Below, piece after piece: positions 1-8,871 of a stretch of DNA of 64,000 nucleotides (the first letter of the stretch is position 1; every line of letters begins with the position of its first letter). Origin of the DNA: Nostoc sp. NMS7. GTDB taxonomy: Bacteria > Cyanobacteriota > Cyanobacteriia > Cyanobacteriales > Nostocaceae. The position numbers were made by a program, and so were the translations under genes. Location of the stretch: the NCBI RefSeq assembly GCF_017115085.1, contig NZ_JABXKJ010000172.1, positions 42,699 to 106,698 on the forward strand. Direction: 5' to 3'. The notes under the pieces were generated by a model. It searched no databases. It saw nothing but the letters and a program-made list of their open reading frames with translations, and was not told the DNA's origin.

Positions 1-7
1 TTATGCT

Positions 8-268
8 ATGACTGCTACCCCTGAAAATATTATTTTTTTTAAATGGGATGGGGAAAATCTAGAGACTCTCTACACTTTCCCAACTCACGAAGTTATGTCT
101 GAATACGATTCAAAATTTCCAAACAAGAGGATTTCTGAGTCTTATCTAGAAATATTAGTTGAGAGTTGGTTAAGAGATTTAGCATATAACTGGAAAACAG
201 ATAATCCTCCTAAATTACAAGAGTTAAAACAAATAGATTTTCTACAAAAGCTGGGAGATGCAGCATAA
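8..268 (+). CDS. small hypothetical protein upstream of PIN gene
   Basis: An 86-residue hydrophilic protein that I do not recognise. No ribbon-helix-helix, AbrB or other DNA-binding motif is obvious. It ends 14 bases before the GTG start of the PIN-domain gene on the same strand, so the two are probably co-transcribed. By analogy with PIN toxin loci the small first gene could be an antitoxin; this is inference from position only. The frame is open back to the left edge of the window, so the true start could lie outside; the ATG used is the first one seen. AT-rich like its neighbour. Confidence 0.6.
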   Translation: MTATPENIIFFKWDGENLETLYTFPTHEVMSEYDSKFPNKRISESYLEILVESWLRDLAYNWKTDNPPKLQELKQIDFLQKLGDAA

Positions 269-282
269 GGGTAGAAAAACTA

Positions 283-894
283 GTGACTACACTTTATCTT
301 GAAACTAACTTTTTCATTGGTTTCGCTAACAACCAAGATCAAGATTGTGATATTTTAATTTATTCTCAAACAAATGAGCAAATATCGCAAATTACAATTG
401 TGATTCCTGCAATTTGTTGTATGGAATCTGTTTCTGTTCTAGAAGATGAACGCAGAAGAAGACATAGTTTTACAGAAAGGTTAGAGAGAGAAAGAAACGA
501 ACTGAAAGGAAATATTAATTCAGAATTTTATAGGGAAATTTTGCGTTCTCTTCAAACCGCAAAAATTCATAACGAAGCAATGACTAATGATCTTGAAAAT
601 CGCCTTTTTGAAGTTTTGAAATGGGCTGCTAATAATGTAGAATTAATAAATTTAGAATCATCTATACTCATTACCAGCCTTAATCAACAACTTATTCCTG
701 ATCCGACAGATAACTTAATTCTACATTGTATTCTTGCTCATGCCAAAACATCTTCAGATGATCATAAAGTTTTATTAAGTGGAAATTCTAAAGACTTTGG
801 TACAAAAGAGATTAAACAAATATTGGGTGCAGCAGGAATAAAAAAATATGTTGCAAGTACGCGAGACTTTTTAGGGTGGTTGCAGTCAATTTAA
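283..894 (+). CDS. PIN-domain-like protein
   Basis: A 203-residue protein starting at a GTG. The N-terminus reads YLETNFFIGFA, the position where PIN ribonucleases carry their first acidic residue (usually DTN or DSN); here the residue is Glu. A second acidic cluster (DPTDNLILHCILAHA, about residues 147-161) and the later LSGNSKDF match the usual PIN order of acidic residues followed by a beta-strand with N/D. PIN domains act as metal-dependent RNases, often as VapC-type toxins, but those are near 130 residues; this one carries a charged helical insert (about residues 55-110). It follows a small gene by 14 bases. Toxin, housekeeping RNase or defence role cannot be told from sequence alone. 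Confidence 0.65.
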   Translation: MTTLYLETNFFIGFANNQDQDCDILIYSQTNEQISQITIVIPAICCMESVSVLEDERRRRHSFTERLERERNELKGNINSEFYREILRSLQTAKIHNEAMTNDLENRLFEVLKWAANNVELINLESSILITSLNQQLIPDPTDNLILHCILAHAKTSSDDHKVLLSGNSKDFGTKEIKQILGAAGIKKYVASTRDFLGWLQSI

Positions 895-968
895 TTATTA
901 GAGTAGAGTGCGATAGGAGACATCCAAGGGACGTAGTGGGGTATAGCCCATTACGAATTACCAATTAT

Positions 969-1667
969 TTAAACCTTTGTTCCATGTGCATAGATAAAAT
1001 AGTTATCTGTCACCTTCACCTCAGCCTGAAAACCTGTTTTATTTAGCTGCTCTTGAAGTTCATCCGGCTGATAAAAAATTTTGACAATCTGAAATTCTTG
1101 ACCATCATTTAACTTCCGGCTTTTATATATGTTTCCGTCATCTTTAAGGATATGATTGTTAGCCGTAGATGTCGGTTCAAAGCGAGAGTCAATGATAAAT
1201 ACTTGTCCACCAACGCGAACAGATTGATAGACTTTCGTCAAAAATGAATCAAGTAATTTTGGCGGCACATGAGAGAGCCAAAAGGCAAAGAAAACTAAAT
1301 CATATTCAATGTTAGGTTGCCATGTAAATAAATCCATAAGGTGATATTCAACACTCAGGGAATTTAACTTCGAGCGATTAATTGCAATCACTTCTTGGGA
1401 GGCATCGATCGCAGTAATTTTTTTCCCGATACTTAAAAGCTCTTGCGTCCAGATGCCTGTTCCACATGCTAACTCTAAAATATCATCCACCACGCCAATT
1501 TGGTGTAATGTACTTTTAATCACACCTACTTCATTAAACCAGTGCTGGTTGTTTTCGATACCGCGATCGTAGCGTCCTTTCCTATAGAACCACTGATCAT
1601 ATTCGTTGGCTCTAGCGCGATAGTATTCAATCTGTTGTTGAAGAATATTATCTGTCATCGTGTGCAT
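969..1667 (-). CDS. class I SAM-dependent methyltransferase
   Basis: A 232-residue protein with the Rossmann methyltransferase motifs in order: motif I ILELACGTGIWT (about residues 63-74) binding S-adenosylmethionine, acidic loop AIDAS (86-90), MDLF (111-114) and a motif IV-like LVFFAFWLSHVPP (124-136). Substrate unknown; this general class methylates small molecules, lipids or proteins. The start at 1667 gives MHTMTDN; an ATG three codons further in is equally possible. It stands alone, convergent with the PIN gene. Confidence 0.8.
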   Translation of the reverse strand: MHTMTDNILQQQIEYYRARANEYDQWFYRKGRYDRGIENNQHWFNEVGVIKSTLHQIGVVDDILELACGTGIWTQELLSIGKKITAIDASQEVIAINRSKLNSLSVEYHLMDLFTWQPNIEYDLVFFAFWLSHVPPKLLDSFLTKVYQSVRVGGQVFIIDSRFEPTSTANNHILKDDGNIYKSRKLNDGQEFQIVKIFYQPDELQEQLNKTGFQAEVKVTDNYFIYAHGTKV

Positions 1668-2012
1668 TCTCAGTTGATTGAGCTTAGATTTGACGTTGTT
1701 ATAACTTTTAGCGATAATTTTTTCTTCAGCGAATAGACTTGCATTTCAGCTGGAATTATATGATATTTTTATTTTTATTTACTTTTGACTATTTGGCTAA
1801 TATTTGCCGATTTGATGAAGATGCATACTGTTCAGTAGAGGCGCACAGATAGATGTGCGCTTCAAACCCCTCGCCTTAGCGTCAGCCTGCCGTTAGGCAA
1901 GCAAAGAGGGGGAGTTTGGCTCCTCCTTTCCTGGTAGGAAAGGGGGCTGGGGGGTTAGGTCTTTGATTACTGAATCGATGCTCTAGCGGTGTATTGCTTC
2001 TAACCTAAAGAT
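1668..2012. other. intergenic region with small hairpins
   Basis: No gene seen. The left part is AT-rich; the right part holds a GC-richer repeat-like patch with a perfect 8-bp stem CCTTTCCT/AGGAAAGG (1925-1932 and 1936-1943) followed by a G-run, the style of short hairpin scattered between Nostoc genes. It lies downstream of the dienelactone hydrolase gene, so it may also end that transcript. Confidence 0.4.
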
Positions 2013-2768
2013 TTAGACTTTTTGAAGCTGAAGGTTCTTTTGGAACAGTTCTTGAACGTTTTTCCAAGCATCGGCAGCAGCTTCGGCATTGTAGCTGGCG
2101 CGATGGTTGCAGAAAAAGCCATGTCCGGCTCCAGAATAGCGGAAAATAGCATGGGGAATCTGATTTTTCTTTAATTCAGCCTCAATCTGTTCTGTTTGCT
2201 CCAAAGGGATTCCCTGATCATCAAGACCAAAGAAGGCGTAAATGGGGCCTTTAATATCGGGAGTGCGGGTGATAGTTGGTTCTCCACCGCCGGGAGTTGA
2301 GTTGGGAATACCGCCACCATAGAAGGAAGCTGTAACTTTAATATCTGGTAAAGTCGCAGCTAGATAAACGACGTGACCACCAAAGCAGAAACCAATAGAG
2401 CCGATCGCATCTCCTTGCACATTTGGTAAGGTTCTTAAATAGGCGATCGCAGCTTTAATATCACTTAATATTTCATCTGCTGTTGTCTGCTCCTTATAGC
2501 CTCTTCCTTGCTGAACATCTTCAGGAGTGTATCCACCCTCAAAACCAGGGGCGGTGCGTTGAAATAGAGTCGGAGCGATCGCCACATACCCGTCTTTGGC
2601 GAACTTCTCAGCAACTTCCCGAATGTGAATGTTGACGCCAAAAATTTCCTGAATCACGATAACGGCTGGGAATGTTCCCTCTTTTGCTGGTTCAGCTAAA
2701 TAAGCATCAATTTGCAAATCTCCGTTAGGCACTTTAACTTTAGCAGTGCGAATTTCTCTGTTTGTCAT
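2013..2768 (-). CDS. dienelactone hydrolase family protein
   Basis: A 251-residue alpha/beta hydrolase. The nucleophile elbow GFCFGG (residues 126-131) has the Cys128 typical of dienelactone hydrolases instead of Ser; Asp183/Asp184 in FGLDDQG and His216 in GAGHGF complete the Cys-Asp-His triad, and the QEIFG motif (40-44) with its Glu is also typical. Known members open carboxymethylenebutenolides in chloroaromatic breakdown, but many bacterial homologues have other, unknown ester or lactone substrates. No signal peptide, so cytoplasmic. It is divergent from the GNAT gene. No aromatic-degradation genes are nearby, so the specific substrate remains open. Confidence 0.88.
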   Translation of the reverse strand: MTNREIRTAKVKVPNGDLQIDAYLAEPAKEGTFPAVIVIQEIFGVNIHIREVAEKFAKDGYVAIAPTLFQRTAPGFEGGYTPEDVQQGRGYKEQTTADEILSDIKAAIAYLRTLPNVQGDAIGSIGFCFGGHVVYLAATLPDIKVTASFYGGGIPNSTPGGGEPTITRTPDIKGPIYAFFGLDDQGIPLEQTEQIEAELKKNQIPHAIFRYSGAGHGFFCNHRASYNAEAAADAWKNVQELFQKNLQLQKV

Positions 2769-2918
2769 CTTAGGGATTAGCCTGCAATTGCTTTGAGGAC
2801 ACGATGTTTTATGGTAAGTTTTGTAAATACTACTTAAACTCTACCAATTTGCCGTAGTTTTAAGAATAGTATTTCACAAACAATCGGCAAAGGCAAGTCC
2901 TTTGATTTAGAGATGTAG

Positions 2919-3332
2919 ATGAATATAAAACCATACCAAGAATCTGATGCTGAATCAGTCAGTGCTTTGTGGAATGAGGTGTTTTTTAATAACCCGTCGC
3001 ACAGCAGCCCCAAATTGATAATCAGTCAGAAGCTTGCTGTACAGCCTGAGTTGTTTTTCGTTACTGAGATTAACTCTGTAATTGTAGGCACTATAATGGC
3101 AGGATATGACGGACATCGCGGTTGGCTATACACAGTTGCGGTCAGTCCTCAGTATCAACGGCAGGGTATTGGTAGCAAGCTAGTGCGGCACGCAGAGAGG
3201 GTATTGATCGCGATGGGATGCCTCAAAATCAATCTCCAAGTTCGGATCTCCAACGCAGAAGTAGTTGAGTTTTATAGAAAACTTGGCTATCTCGTTGAAG
3301 AACGTATCAGCATGGGAAAGCTTGTCGCATAG
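2919..3332 (+). CDS. GNAT family N-acetyltransferase
   Basis: A 137-residue single-domain GNAT. The acetyl-CoA pyrophosphate-binding signature is seen as VSPQYQRQGIGSKL (about residues 75-88), preceded by the beta-4 strand GWLYTVAV, and the C-terminal motif B-like NLQVRISNAEVVEFYRKLGY supports the fold. It resembles the small YpeA/RimI-like acetyltransferases; the acceptor is unknown. It lies first of three same-strand small-enzyme genes, but the spacing to the next gene (100 bases) does not force an operon. Confidence 0.85.
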   Translation: MNIKPYQESDAESVSALWNEVFFNNPSHSSPKLIISQKLAVQPELFFVTEINSVIVGTIMAGYDGHRGWLYTVAVSPQYQRQGIGSKLVRHAERVLIAMGCLKINLQVRISNAEVVEFYRKLGYLVEERISMGKLVA

Positions 3333-3432
3333 GTTTTTGGTGAGTTGGAAAAAAACTTTAGAAATACGCCACTATTACTGCAAAAGGTGATTGCACCGTT
3401 GCCAAATTTAACCCAAACTAGGAGAAAAATCT

Positions 3433-3843
3433 ATGAAGCTTGATGCAGTTCATCATATTCAAGTAACCTATCCTTTTGAAGTAGAGGAAGCAATGCTGTT
3501 TTTCTACAGTAAAGTTTTGGGACTGACAGAAATTCCCAGACCTGAAGTGATCAAAAACGATTCAGGAGCGTGGTACAAGTTGGGAGATATTGAATTGCAC
3601 ATTAGTACAGAGAAAAACACCAATAACCAAGCATCTAGACGACATTATTGCTTCCAAGTCGATAACTTGAACGCCTTTGAAGAACACCTAAAAGCGCATG
3701 GAGTAGAAATTATTCCCGATCAGCGACCACTCCCAGGATGCGTGCGATTTTTCCTCCGCGATCCTGGTGGGAATCGTATAGAGATCGCAGAGTTCGTTAA
3801 GAGTACTTTTGCACAGCTACAAACAGAGGAGTCGCTATTATAA
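3433..3843 (+). CDS. VOC family protein (glyoxalase/extradiol dioxygenase fold)
   Basis: A 136-residue vicinal-oxygen-chelate protein. The beta-alpha-beta-beta-beta pattern is visible with candidate metal ligands His in AVHHIQV (residues 5-11), His in ELHIST (about 57) and Glu in NRIEIAEF (about 119). FFLRDPGGNRIEI is the family's characteristic C-terminal strand-turn. Members include glyoxalase I, fosfomycin resistance proteins and dioxygenases; this stand-alone form cannot be assigned a substrate. A purine-rich GGAGAAAAATCT precedes the ATG and supports the start. Confidence 0.85.
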   Translation: MKLDAVHHIQVTYPFEVEEAMLFFYSKVLGLTEIPRPEVIKNDSGAWYKLGDIELHISTEKNTNNQASRRHYCFQVDNLNAFEEHLKAHGVEIIPDQRPLPGCVRFFLRDPGGNRIEIAEFVKSTFAQLQTEESLL

Positions 3844-3984
3844 AGACATTCAGCAACGGTGTCTTAAGCACCAAGATTACTGGAAGTCGCACGCCAGTTG
3901 GTACTCTGCTTTAAACCTTCTGGCGAGCATATACAAAAGCTTAATTTTATGCTAAAAAACGATTGATTTAGAGGAAAATAACTT

Positions 3985-5007
3985 ATGTCTGATTTAATTA
4001 ACAAACAAATCATCCTCAAAAGTCGTCCAGTCGGCGAACCAAAAGAGAGTGATTTTGCTCTGGTAGAAACACCAACTCCTGAACCGGGTGAAGGCGAAAT
4101 TCTTAGCCGTACCATTTATCTATCTCTCGACCCTTACATGCGTGGTCGGATTCGTGCAGGTGAGTCTTATTCTGCACCAGTAGAATTGGGTTCAGTTATT
4201 GTCGGTGGTACAGTCAGCCAAGTAATTAAATCAAATCATCCTCAATTTCAAGTAGGAGATTTTGTTCTTAGCAATAAGGGTTGGCAAACTTATGCTGTAT
4301 CTAAGGGCGAGACACTGCGTAAACTTGATCCCACTCAGGCACCTTTATCCTATAGTCTAGGTGTATTGGGTATGCCTGGTCTGACTGCTTATGCTGCTCT
4401 GCTTGATGTTGGTCAACCGAAAGAAGGTGAAACTGTTGTCGTTTCAGCCGCTTCTGGTGCTGTGGGTGCTGTAGTAGGTCAAATTGCCAAAATTAAAGGT
4501 GCGCGAGTAGTGGGAATTGTCGGGAGTGACGATAAGCGGGACTATATAGTTAAGGAATTAGGTTTTGATGTTGGCATTAACCGCAAAACTCAAGAACTTG
4601 ATTCAGCGCTCAAAGCAGCTGCTCCTAATGGCATTGATGTTTACTATGACAATACAGCAGGTGTGATTTTAGAAGCTGTGTTGCAGCATATCAACCTTGG
4701 GGCAAGAATTCCACTAGTAGGTTTGATTTCGGAGTATAACGCCACATCTACTCCACCAGGGCCTAATTTAAGACCACTGCTAGTCAAACGGGCCTTAATT
4801 AAAGGTTTTCTAGTTAGTGATTACCAACATCGGTTTAATGATTTTTTGCATGATGTTTCTGGATGGTTGCAGTCTGGTCAACTCAAGTATAAAGAAGATG
4901 TAGTTATTGGTTTAGAGAACGCTCCTGGGGCATTCATCGGTTTACTTCGAGGTGAGAACTTTGGCAAGCTGATTGTTAAGGTCAATGACGACCCAACAGA
5001 ATCTTAA
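3985..5007 (+). CDS. NADP-dependent MDR oxidoreductase (CurA/LTB4-reductase type)
   Basis: A 340-residue zinc-independent medium-chain reductase. The N-terminal SRPVGEP and LDPYMRGR motifs and the nucleotide-binding segment AASGAVGAVVGQ (residues 155-166) are those of the leukotriene B4 12-hydroxydehydrogenase / curcumin-reductase branch, which reduces the C=C bond of alpha,beta-unsaturated carbonyls with NADPH. Usual length (330-345). An AGAGGAAAATAACTT precedes the ATG as ribosome site. Likely a cytosolic detoxifying alkenal/one reductase; the physiological substrate is unknown. Different from the second MDR gene in this window (38686-39699). Confidence 0.88.
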   Translation: MSDLINKQIILKSRPVGEPKESDFALVETPTPEPGEGEILSRTIYLSLDPYMRGRIRAGESYSAPVELGSVIVGGTVSQVIKSNHPQFQVGDFVLSNKGWQTYAVSKGETLRKLDPTQAPLSYSLGVLGMPGLTAYAALLDVGQPKEGETVVVSAASGAVGAVVGQIAKIKGARVVGIVGSDDKRDYIVKELGFDVGINRKTQELDSALKAAAPNGIDVYYDNTAGVILEAVLQHINLGARIPLVGLISEYNATSTPPGPNLRPLLVKRALIKGFLVSDYQHRFNDFLHDVSGWLQSGQLKYKEDVVIGLENAPGAFIGLLRGENFGKLIVKVNDDPTES

Positions 5008-5085
5008 TACTCACGTTCTTTAGGAATACGTTCTGCGAAGCAAACTATTAGCTGGCAGCGTGTAATCCGCAAGCCTAGACAAAAT

Positions 5086-5646
5086 TTAATCAGATTTTTT
5101 CCCATCGGATACCATTTGTGAGAGAATATAGGCGGCGAAATCTAGTAACTGATCTAGCAAAAAGCCAATGATACCGATATAGAGGATTACTTGGATTATG
5201 TAATCGGTATTGCCAGCTTTATAAGCATCCCAGAGGGTAAAGCCAAGTCCTTTTGGTCCGGTTAACATTTCTGTAGCAATAACTATAAACCAAGCTACCC
5301 AAATGCTAACTTTCAAGGCATGAAATATATGAAATATCGCTACTCGAAAGTTATTCTTCTGTCTATGAAAATGTTGCATACCTATTGCTGTATTAATAAT
5401 CATCGTCCAGAGAGTTCCCAAAAAAACTACTATAATAGCAGCCGATTCGCTCTCTTGAAACGCTATTAGGGCAATAGGTAGCAAAGCTATAGGAGGGATA
5501 CTATGTGGGATCTGAAATATCAGCCTAAATAGCTGATAAATCATGCTATTTAGTCCGATGAAATATCCGATGAAACTACCCAAGACAACGGCTGGAATGT
5601 AACCCACAAATAACCGTTGTAGACTAGCTAAAATGTCTAAAAACAT
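5086..5646 (-). CDS. ABC transporter permease, N-terminally short (NrtB/SsuC type)
   Basis: A 186-residue membrane protein with about five hydrophobic segments. The IPPIALLPIAL stretch (residues 51-61) and the later loop ending in EMLTGPKGLGFTLWDAYKAG (about 126-145) match the permeases of nitrate/sulfonate/taurine-type importers, which bring oxyanions or sulfonates across the inner membrane. Family members are about 250-280 residues and begin with another transmembrane helix, so 60-80 residues appear to be missing. A stop codon in frame lies a few codons upstream of the ATG. No binding protein or ATPase gene is adjacent. Either a degraded remnant or a short permease working with distant partners. 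Confidence 0.6.
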   Translation of the reverse strand: MFLDILASLQRLFVGYIPAVVLGSFIGYFIGLNSMIYQLFRLIFQIPHSIPPIALLPIALIAFQESESAAIIVVFLGTLWTMIINTAIGMQHFHRQKNNFRVAIFHIFHALKVSIWVAWFIVIATEMLTGPKGLGFTLWDAYKAGNTDYIIQVILYIGIIGFLLDQLLDFAAYILSQMVSDGKKSD

Positions 5647-6008
5647 ATTATTTTCTCTGCCTCAGTTCTCATGGAAACATCTGGGAAATACTGCGGCAAC
5701 AACACCAAATAGGAAATAGAAAACTAGATTTAATTCTACTTCTTCTTTGATTACTACAAGATTTTTTATATCTTCTCCTGGTTGACCGTTAATCAAAAAA
5801 ACTTAGGTATTATTACGATGTGTTAGTGGTAGTACAAAGAAGAGGTAAAACTTGGCTTTACTAAACTTTATCAGAAAAATAAATCCTGATTAGCAAATTA
5901 AATACAATTTCCAAAATTTAATTGAAGATTCTATTAAGTATAAATATCTAAAATTTTTAATCCTAAATAAATAGCATAAATTGTTATTAGCAATACAGAT
6001 AATAATTC
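5647..6008. other. AT-rich intergenic region
   Basis: About 360 bases without a supportable gene. On the minus strand a 46-codon frame without a start codon runs from about 5812 and stops just before the permease gene; it ends in a hydrophobic stretch and may be a remnant, but I cannot name it. The right half is very AT-rich and leads into a MITE-like element. Confidence 0.35.
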
Positions 6009-6229
6009 AGGACTTACGCACTCAAAACCTGAAACTTTGATCCCCCTAATACCGTTTCACAAAAACCTTGATACAAATACATATCTGTAGAGAAGCGAAA
6101 TTTCGCGTCTCTAGAAGATTCATCTGTATCGGTATTAACGTCAAATGGTATAACCGCCCTTAAAAAGGGAGGGATCTTAAAGACCCAACTTTTTAAGGGG
6201 ATTGGGGGATCTATAAATGCGTAAGTCCT
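6009..6229. mobile_element. MITE-like element with AGGACTTACGCA ends
   Basis: A 221-bp non-coding segment bounded by perfect 12-bp terminal inverted repeats, AGGACTTACGCA (6009-6020) and TGCGTAAGTCCT (6218-6229). ATAATT occurs just outside both ends (6002-6007, one base off the left end, and 6230-6235), possibly a target duplication. The 80-codon minus-strand frame inside (6014-6256) crosses the end of the element and has no protein-like features. A second, shorter element with nearly the same ends lies at 8769-8863, so this is a family. The driving transposase is not in the window. Confidence 0.7.
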
Positions 6230-6321
6230 ATAATTGAAAGAGACAGCAAATTCCAAGGGGTTTTAAACCGCAAGCTTGCTTGCCTAGTTTACCAACGTCG
6301 GCATCGCAGCATTTCGTTGGT

Positions 6322-6897
6322 TTATTTACCCAGATTCCGCTTCATTTGTTCTAACTCATCTTGGGTTTCCCAGCGCTGAAACTTTTCTTCTAAGTCATCA
6401 AACCCACCAGAATAACTATTAGTTTGATTCGACCAGCCATTGGTTTCCAAACGCTGCTGAGTTTGCGCTTGAGTACGGGCTGTCTGTGCTTCGGCTGCTT
6501 TAGCTTGCACCTCCTGTCGGCGCTGCTGAATTTTTCGCAGTAGTTCTTGAGATTGGTTAATGCGTTCTTTCAGCCCTTGCATCTGTCCCCAGCGCTGATT
6601 TCCTTCCCGCAACAAGGCTGCTTCTCGCTCACCCGCCGCAGTTGCCAAATCCTCTCTGCCAGCGTTTTCGGCTTTTTGAACACGGATATGCCAACGCTGA
6701 ATTTCTTGAGCGGTGGAGAGAATTTCTTCTTGCGATCGCTTCTGTTGTAATTGTAAGTCTGCGATCAGCTTTAATGTGTCTTCCTCTTGCTCACGCAGCT
6801 GTTCTAGCAGCGCCTCTAACTCCAAATGGGGATTGTTACGCAAGAATTCTTCTAAACGATTTTCTAGAAACCGACTCAAATCATCAAATAAGCCCAC
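6322..6897 (-). CDS. cyanobacterial coiled-coil protein (TIGR04376-like)
   Basis: A 191-residue protein that starts with GLFDDLSRFLE and continues as an almost unbroken charged helix (EQLREQEEDTLKLIADLQ, ERINQSQELLRKIQQRRQEV), closing with a linker rich in Gln/Thr/Asn and a short acidic helix (WETQDELEQMKRNL). I choose the GTG at 6897 because the family begins MGLFDDL and a GGAG lies 9 bases upstream; the longer frame to 6993 adds 32 unconvincing residues. The layout recalls the conserved cyanobacterial TIGR04376 group of unknown function, loosely PspA-like in being coiled-coil. Probably a soluble or peripheral membrane structural protein. Confidence 0.7.
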   Translation of the reverse strand: MGLFDDLSRFLENRLEEFLRNNPHLELEALLEQLREQEEDTLKLIADLQLQQKRSQEEILSTAQEIQRWHIRVQKAENAGREDLATAAGEREAALLREGNQRWGQMQGLKERINQSQELLRKIQQRRQEVQAKAAEAQTARTQAQTQQRLETNGWSNQTNSYSGGFDDLEEKFQRWETQDELEQMKRNLGK

Positions 6898-7087
6898 TGC
6901 TAGAACTCCAGAGATCGGGTGCGTGACTATTTTATTGTAAATAATTATCGTCGTCGGCGGAATGTAAATTTTAATAGTTCCCGTCAGATGCACTTCTGGG
7001 TGTTAGTTAGATTTAAAAGTTGGGAAGAATGTATTTGGTGAAACTACGCAAGCAACCCTGACTTATAAGATCAGGCTTTAAAAAAGC

Positions 7088-8575
7088 ATGAGTTCTGATT
7101 TTCAACCGCCGCCTAAGAGCTTGTCCATACTAGCTTCTGTAGGAGGAGTCCTTACGGCTGCGATCGCGATCGCAATTTTAAATGTTTGGTCTAAGCAACT
7201 TTCTAAGACTTCTCTAGAAAAACCAAAAATATCAACATCCCAAACTGCTTCAGCCCAATTGCAACAACCAGATAAACCCCAACGCCCTGTCTCTTCTGCT
7301 AAACAAACTGAAATAATTGCCAGCCTGGATGCGAAATCTCTGGTTTTGCCAGGTAAACCCATCCCTAAAAACCACCTAACAGTAGCTATAATTCCATACA
7401 TTGCTCCTGGAGTTGGAAAACTCACCCTAGAGGAAACGAGAACTGCGCGTCAGGCTTGGTTATACTTCCAGCGCAACTGGAACGATGAAACTGGCTTGGT
7501 CAATTCTGTTGATGGCTTTGCCTCTGTAAGTATGTGGGATCAGACAGCAGCGATCGCAGCTTTAGTTAGTGCTAGAGAACTCAATATCGTCCCGATGGCT
7601 GAATTTGAAGCCAAAATGAGTAAAATGTTGAAAACACTGGCATCAATGCCCTTATACAAAGGTGAACTACCCAACAAGGTCTACAATGCAAAAACCCTCG
7701 TACCTGTTAATTATGGTCAACTAGAAAAACGCGAAGAAATTGGTTGGTCAGCAATTGATTTGGGAAGGATGGGAATCTGGTTGAAGATTGTCGGGGCAAA
7801 GTATCCACAGATGCGATCGCAAACCGCAGCAGTTTGGAAACATTGGCAAGTCAAGCGTCTAACCAAAAATGGTCAAATGTACGGTACTGCCGTTATCAAA
7901 GGCAAAGAACAGTATAACCAAGAAGGTCGCTTGGGTTATGAGAATTATGCTGCCTATGGTCTGAAGCTTTGGGGCTTGGATGTTAAGCAAGCCTTAGATT
8001 ATCAGTCTCATACTGCCTTTGTTGATCTTTACGGAGAGGGAATTCCTTACGATCGCCGCGACTATAAAAACTCTGGAGCTAATAATTACGTTCTTAGCGA
8101 ACCCTATATCTTAGATGGCATTGAAACTGGGTTTCAAGCTTTGCCTAAAACCTATGCTGATCGGATTTTAGCTGCTCAAGCAGCGCGTTATCAAGCCACA
8201 AAACAATTAACCGCCGTTACCGAAGACAACTTAGATCGCTCTCCATACTTTGTTTACAGCAGCCTGTTTGTCAACGGCAAAGCTTGGGCAACCATTACAG
8301 ATACCCAACAACAGCACAATGATTTGCGATTTCTCAGTGCCAAAGCTGCGATCGGCTGGCATGTACTTTATAACACTGCCTACACTCAGCAGTTATTTGA
8401 TTTTGTCCAAGGCAACCTCAAGTCAAAAGATGGCTGGTACAACGGTTTCTATGAGTCTTTGCATCAGCCGAATAAAACTCTTACCGCCAACAATAATGGC
8501 GTAATTTTGGAGAGCTTGCTGTATAAGCAAGTTGGACAACCGCTTACCGTTTGGGCAGGAGTCACACAATTTTAG
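7088..8575 (+). CDS. DUF3131 domain protein, membrane-anchored
   Basis: A 495-residue protein: a short cytoplasmic N-terminus, one hydrophobic helix (about residues 13-33) and a Ser/Thr/Gln-rich linker, then a large extracytoplasmic domain from about residue 110. Repeated aromatic and Gly-rich motifs such as FQRNWNDETGLVNSVDGF, SMWDQTAAIAALVSA and RLGYENYAAYGLKLWG follow the pattern of DUF3131, an alpha/alpha-toroid predicted from related families to handle polysaccharide. Hence possibly an exopolysaccharide-processing enzyme at the periplasmic face. Its stop codon (8573-8575) lies inside the start of a TTTTAGA heptamer repeat. HIP1-rich and typical of the chromosome. Confidence 0.85.
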   Translation: MSSDFQPPPKSLSILASVGGVLTAAIAIAILNVWSKQLSKTSLEKPKISTSQTASAQLQQPDKPQRPVSSAKQTEIIASLDAKSLVLPGKPIPKNHLTVAIIPYIAPGVGKLTLEETRTARQAWLYFQRNWNDETGLVNSVDGFASVSMWDQTAAIAALVSARELNIVPMAEFEAKMSKMLKTLASMPLYKGELPNKVYNAKTLVPVNYGQLEKREEIGWSAIDLGRMGIWLKIVGAKYPQMRSQTAAVWKHWQVKRLTKNGQMYGTAVIKGKEQYNQEGRLGYENYAAYGLKLWGLDVKQALDYQSHTAFVDLYGEGIPYDRRDYKNSGANNYVLSEPYILDGIETGFQALPKTYADRILAAQAARYQATKQLTAVTEDNLDRSPYFVYSSLFVNGKAWATITDTQQQHNDLRFLSAKAAIGWHVLYNTAYTQQLFDFVQGNLKSKDGWYNGFYESLHQPNKTLTANNNGVILESLLYKQVGQPLTVWAGVTQF

Positions 8576-8598
8576 ATTTTAGATTTTAGATTTTAGAT
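8571..8598. repeat. heptamer tandem repeat (TTTAGAT x4)
   Basis: Four copies of TTTAGAT in a row, the first overlapping the stop codon of the DUF3131 gene. Related copies occur at 8734-8758 (diverged), 29323-29372 and, in reverse orientation, 59705-59726. Short tandemly repeated heptamers are a known trait of heterocyst-forming cyanobacteria. Confidence 0.85.
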
Positions 8599-8768
8599 TC
8601 AAAAGAGCAATCAAGTCACTAGTTCTGTTAAACTGTTCCCCATTTAACTTACATATCTTGGGCGGGCGAGACACCCACCCCACAAGAAATGTACAACTTC
8701 AAATTATGCAAACTAGATATGGTTTAGCTTATTTAATTTTAGATTTTGGATTTTAGAATTACTCTTTC

Positions 8769-8863
8769 AGGACTTATGCAAAAAAGTTCTGAAGTAGTGG
8801 TAATTCATGAATTACCACTACGACAAATTAGGTTTTTGAGACAATTAATTTTGTATAAGTCCT
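8769..8863. mobile_element. short MITE-like element with internal 28-bp palindrome
   Basis: 95 bp bounded by 15-bp inverted repeats with one mismatch (8769-8783 and 8849-8863). The ends begin AGGACTTA as in the 6009-6229 element. The centre holds a perfect 28-bp palindrome at 8794-8821 (half-site GTAGTGGTAATTCA). No coding capacity. It sits directly before the TnpB remnant. Confidence 0.65.
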
Positions 8864-8871
8864 GTCTTTGA

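Noticed and set aside
6014..6256. 80-codon minus-strand frame
   Set aside because: It covers a MITE-like element and its inverted ends; the translation has no protein-like pattern.
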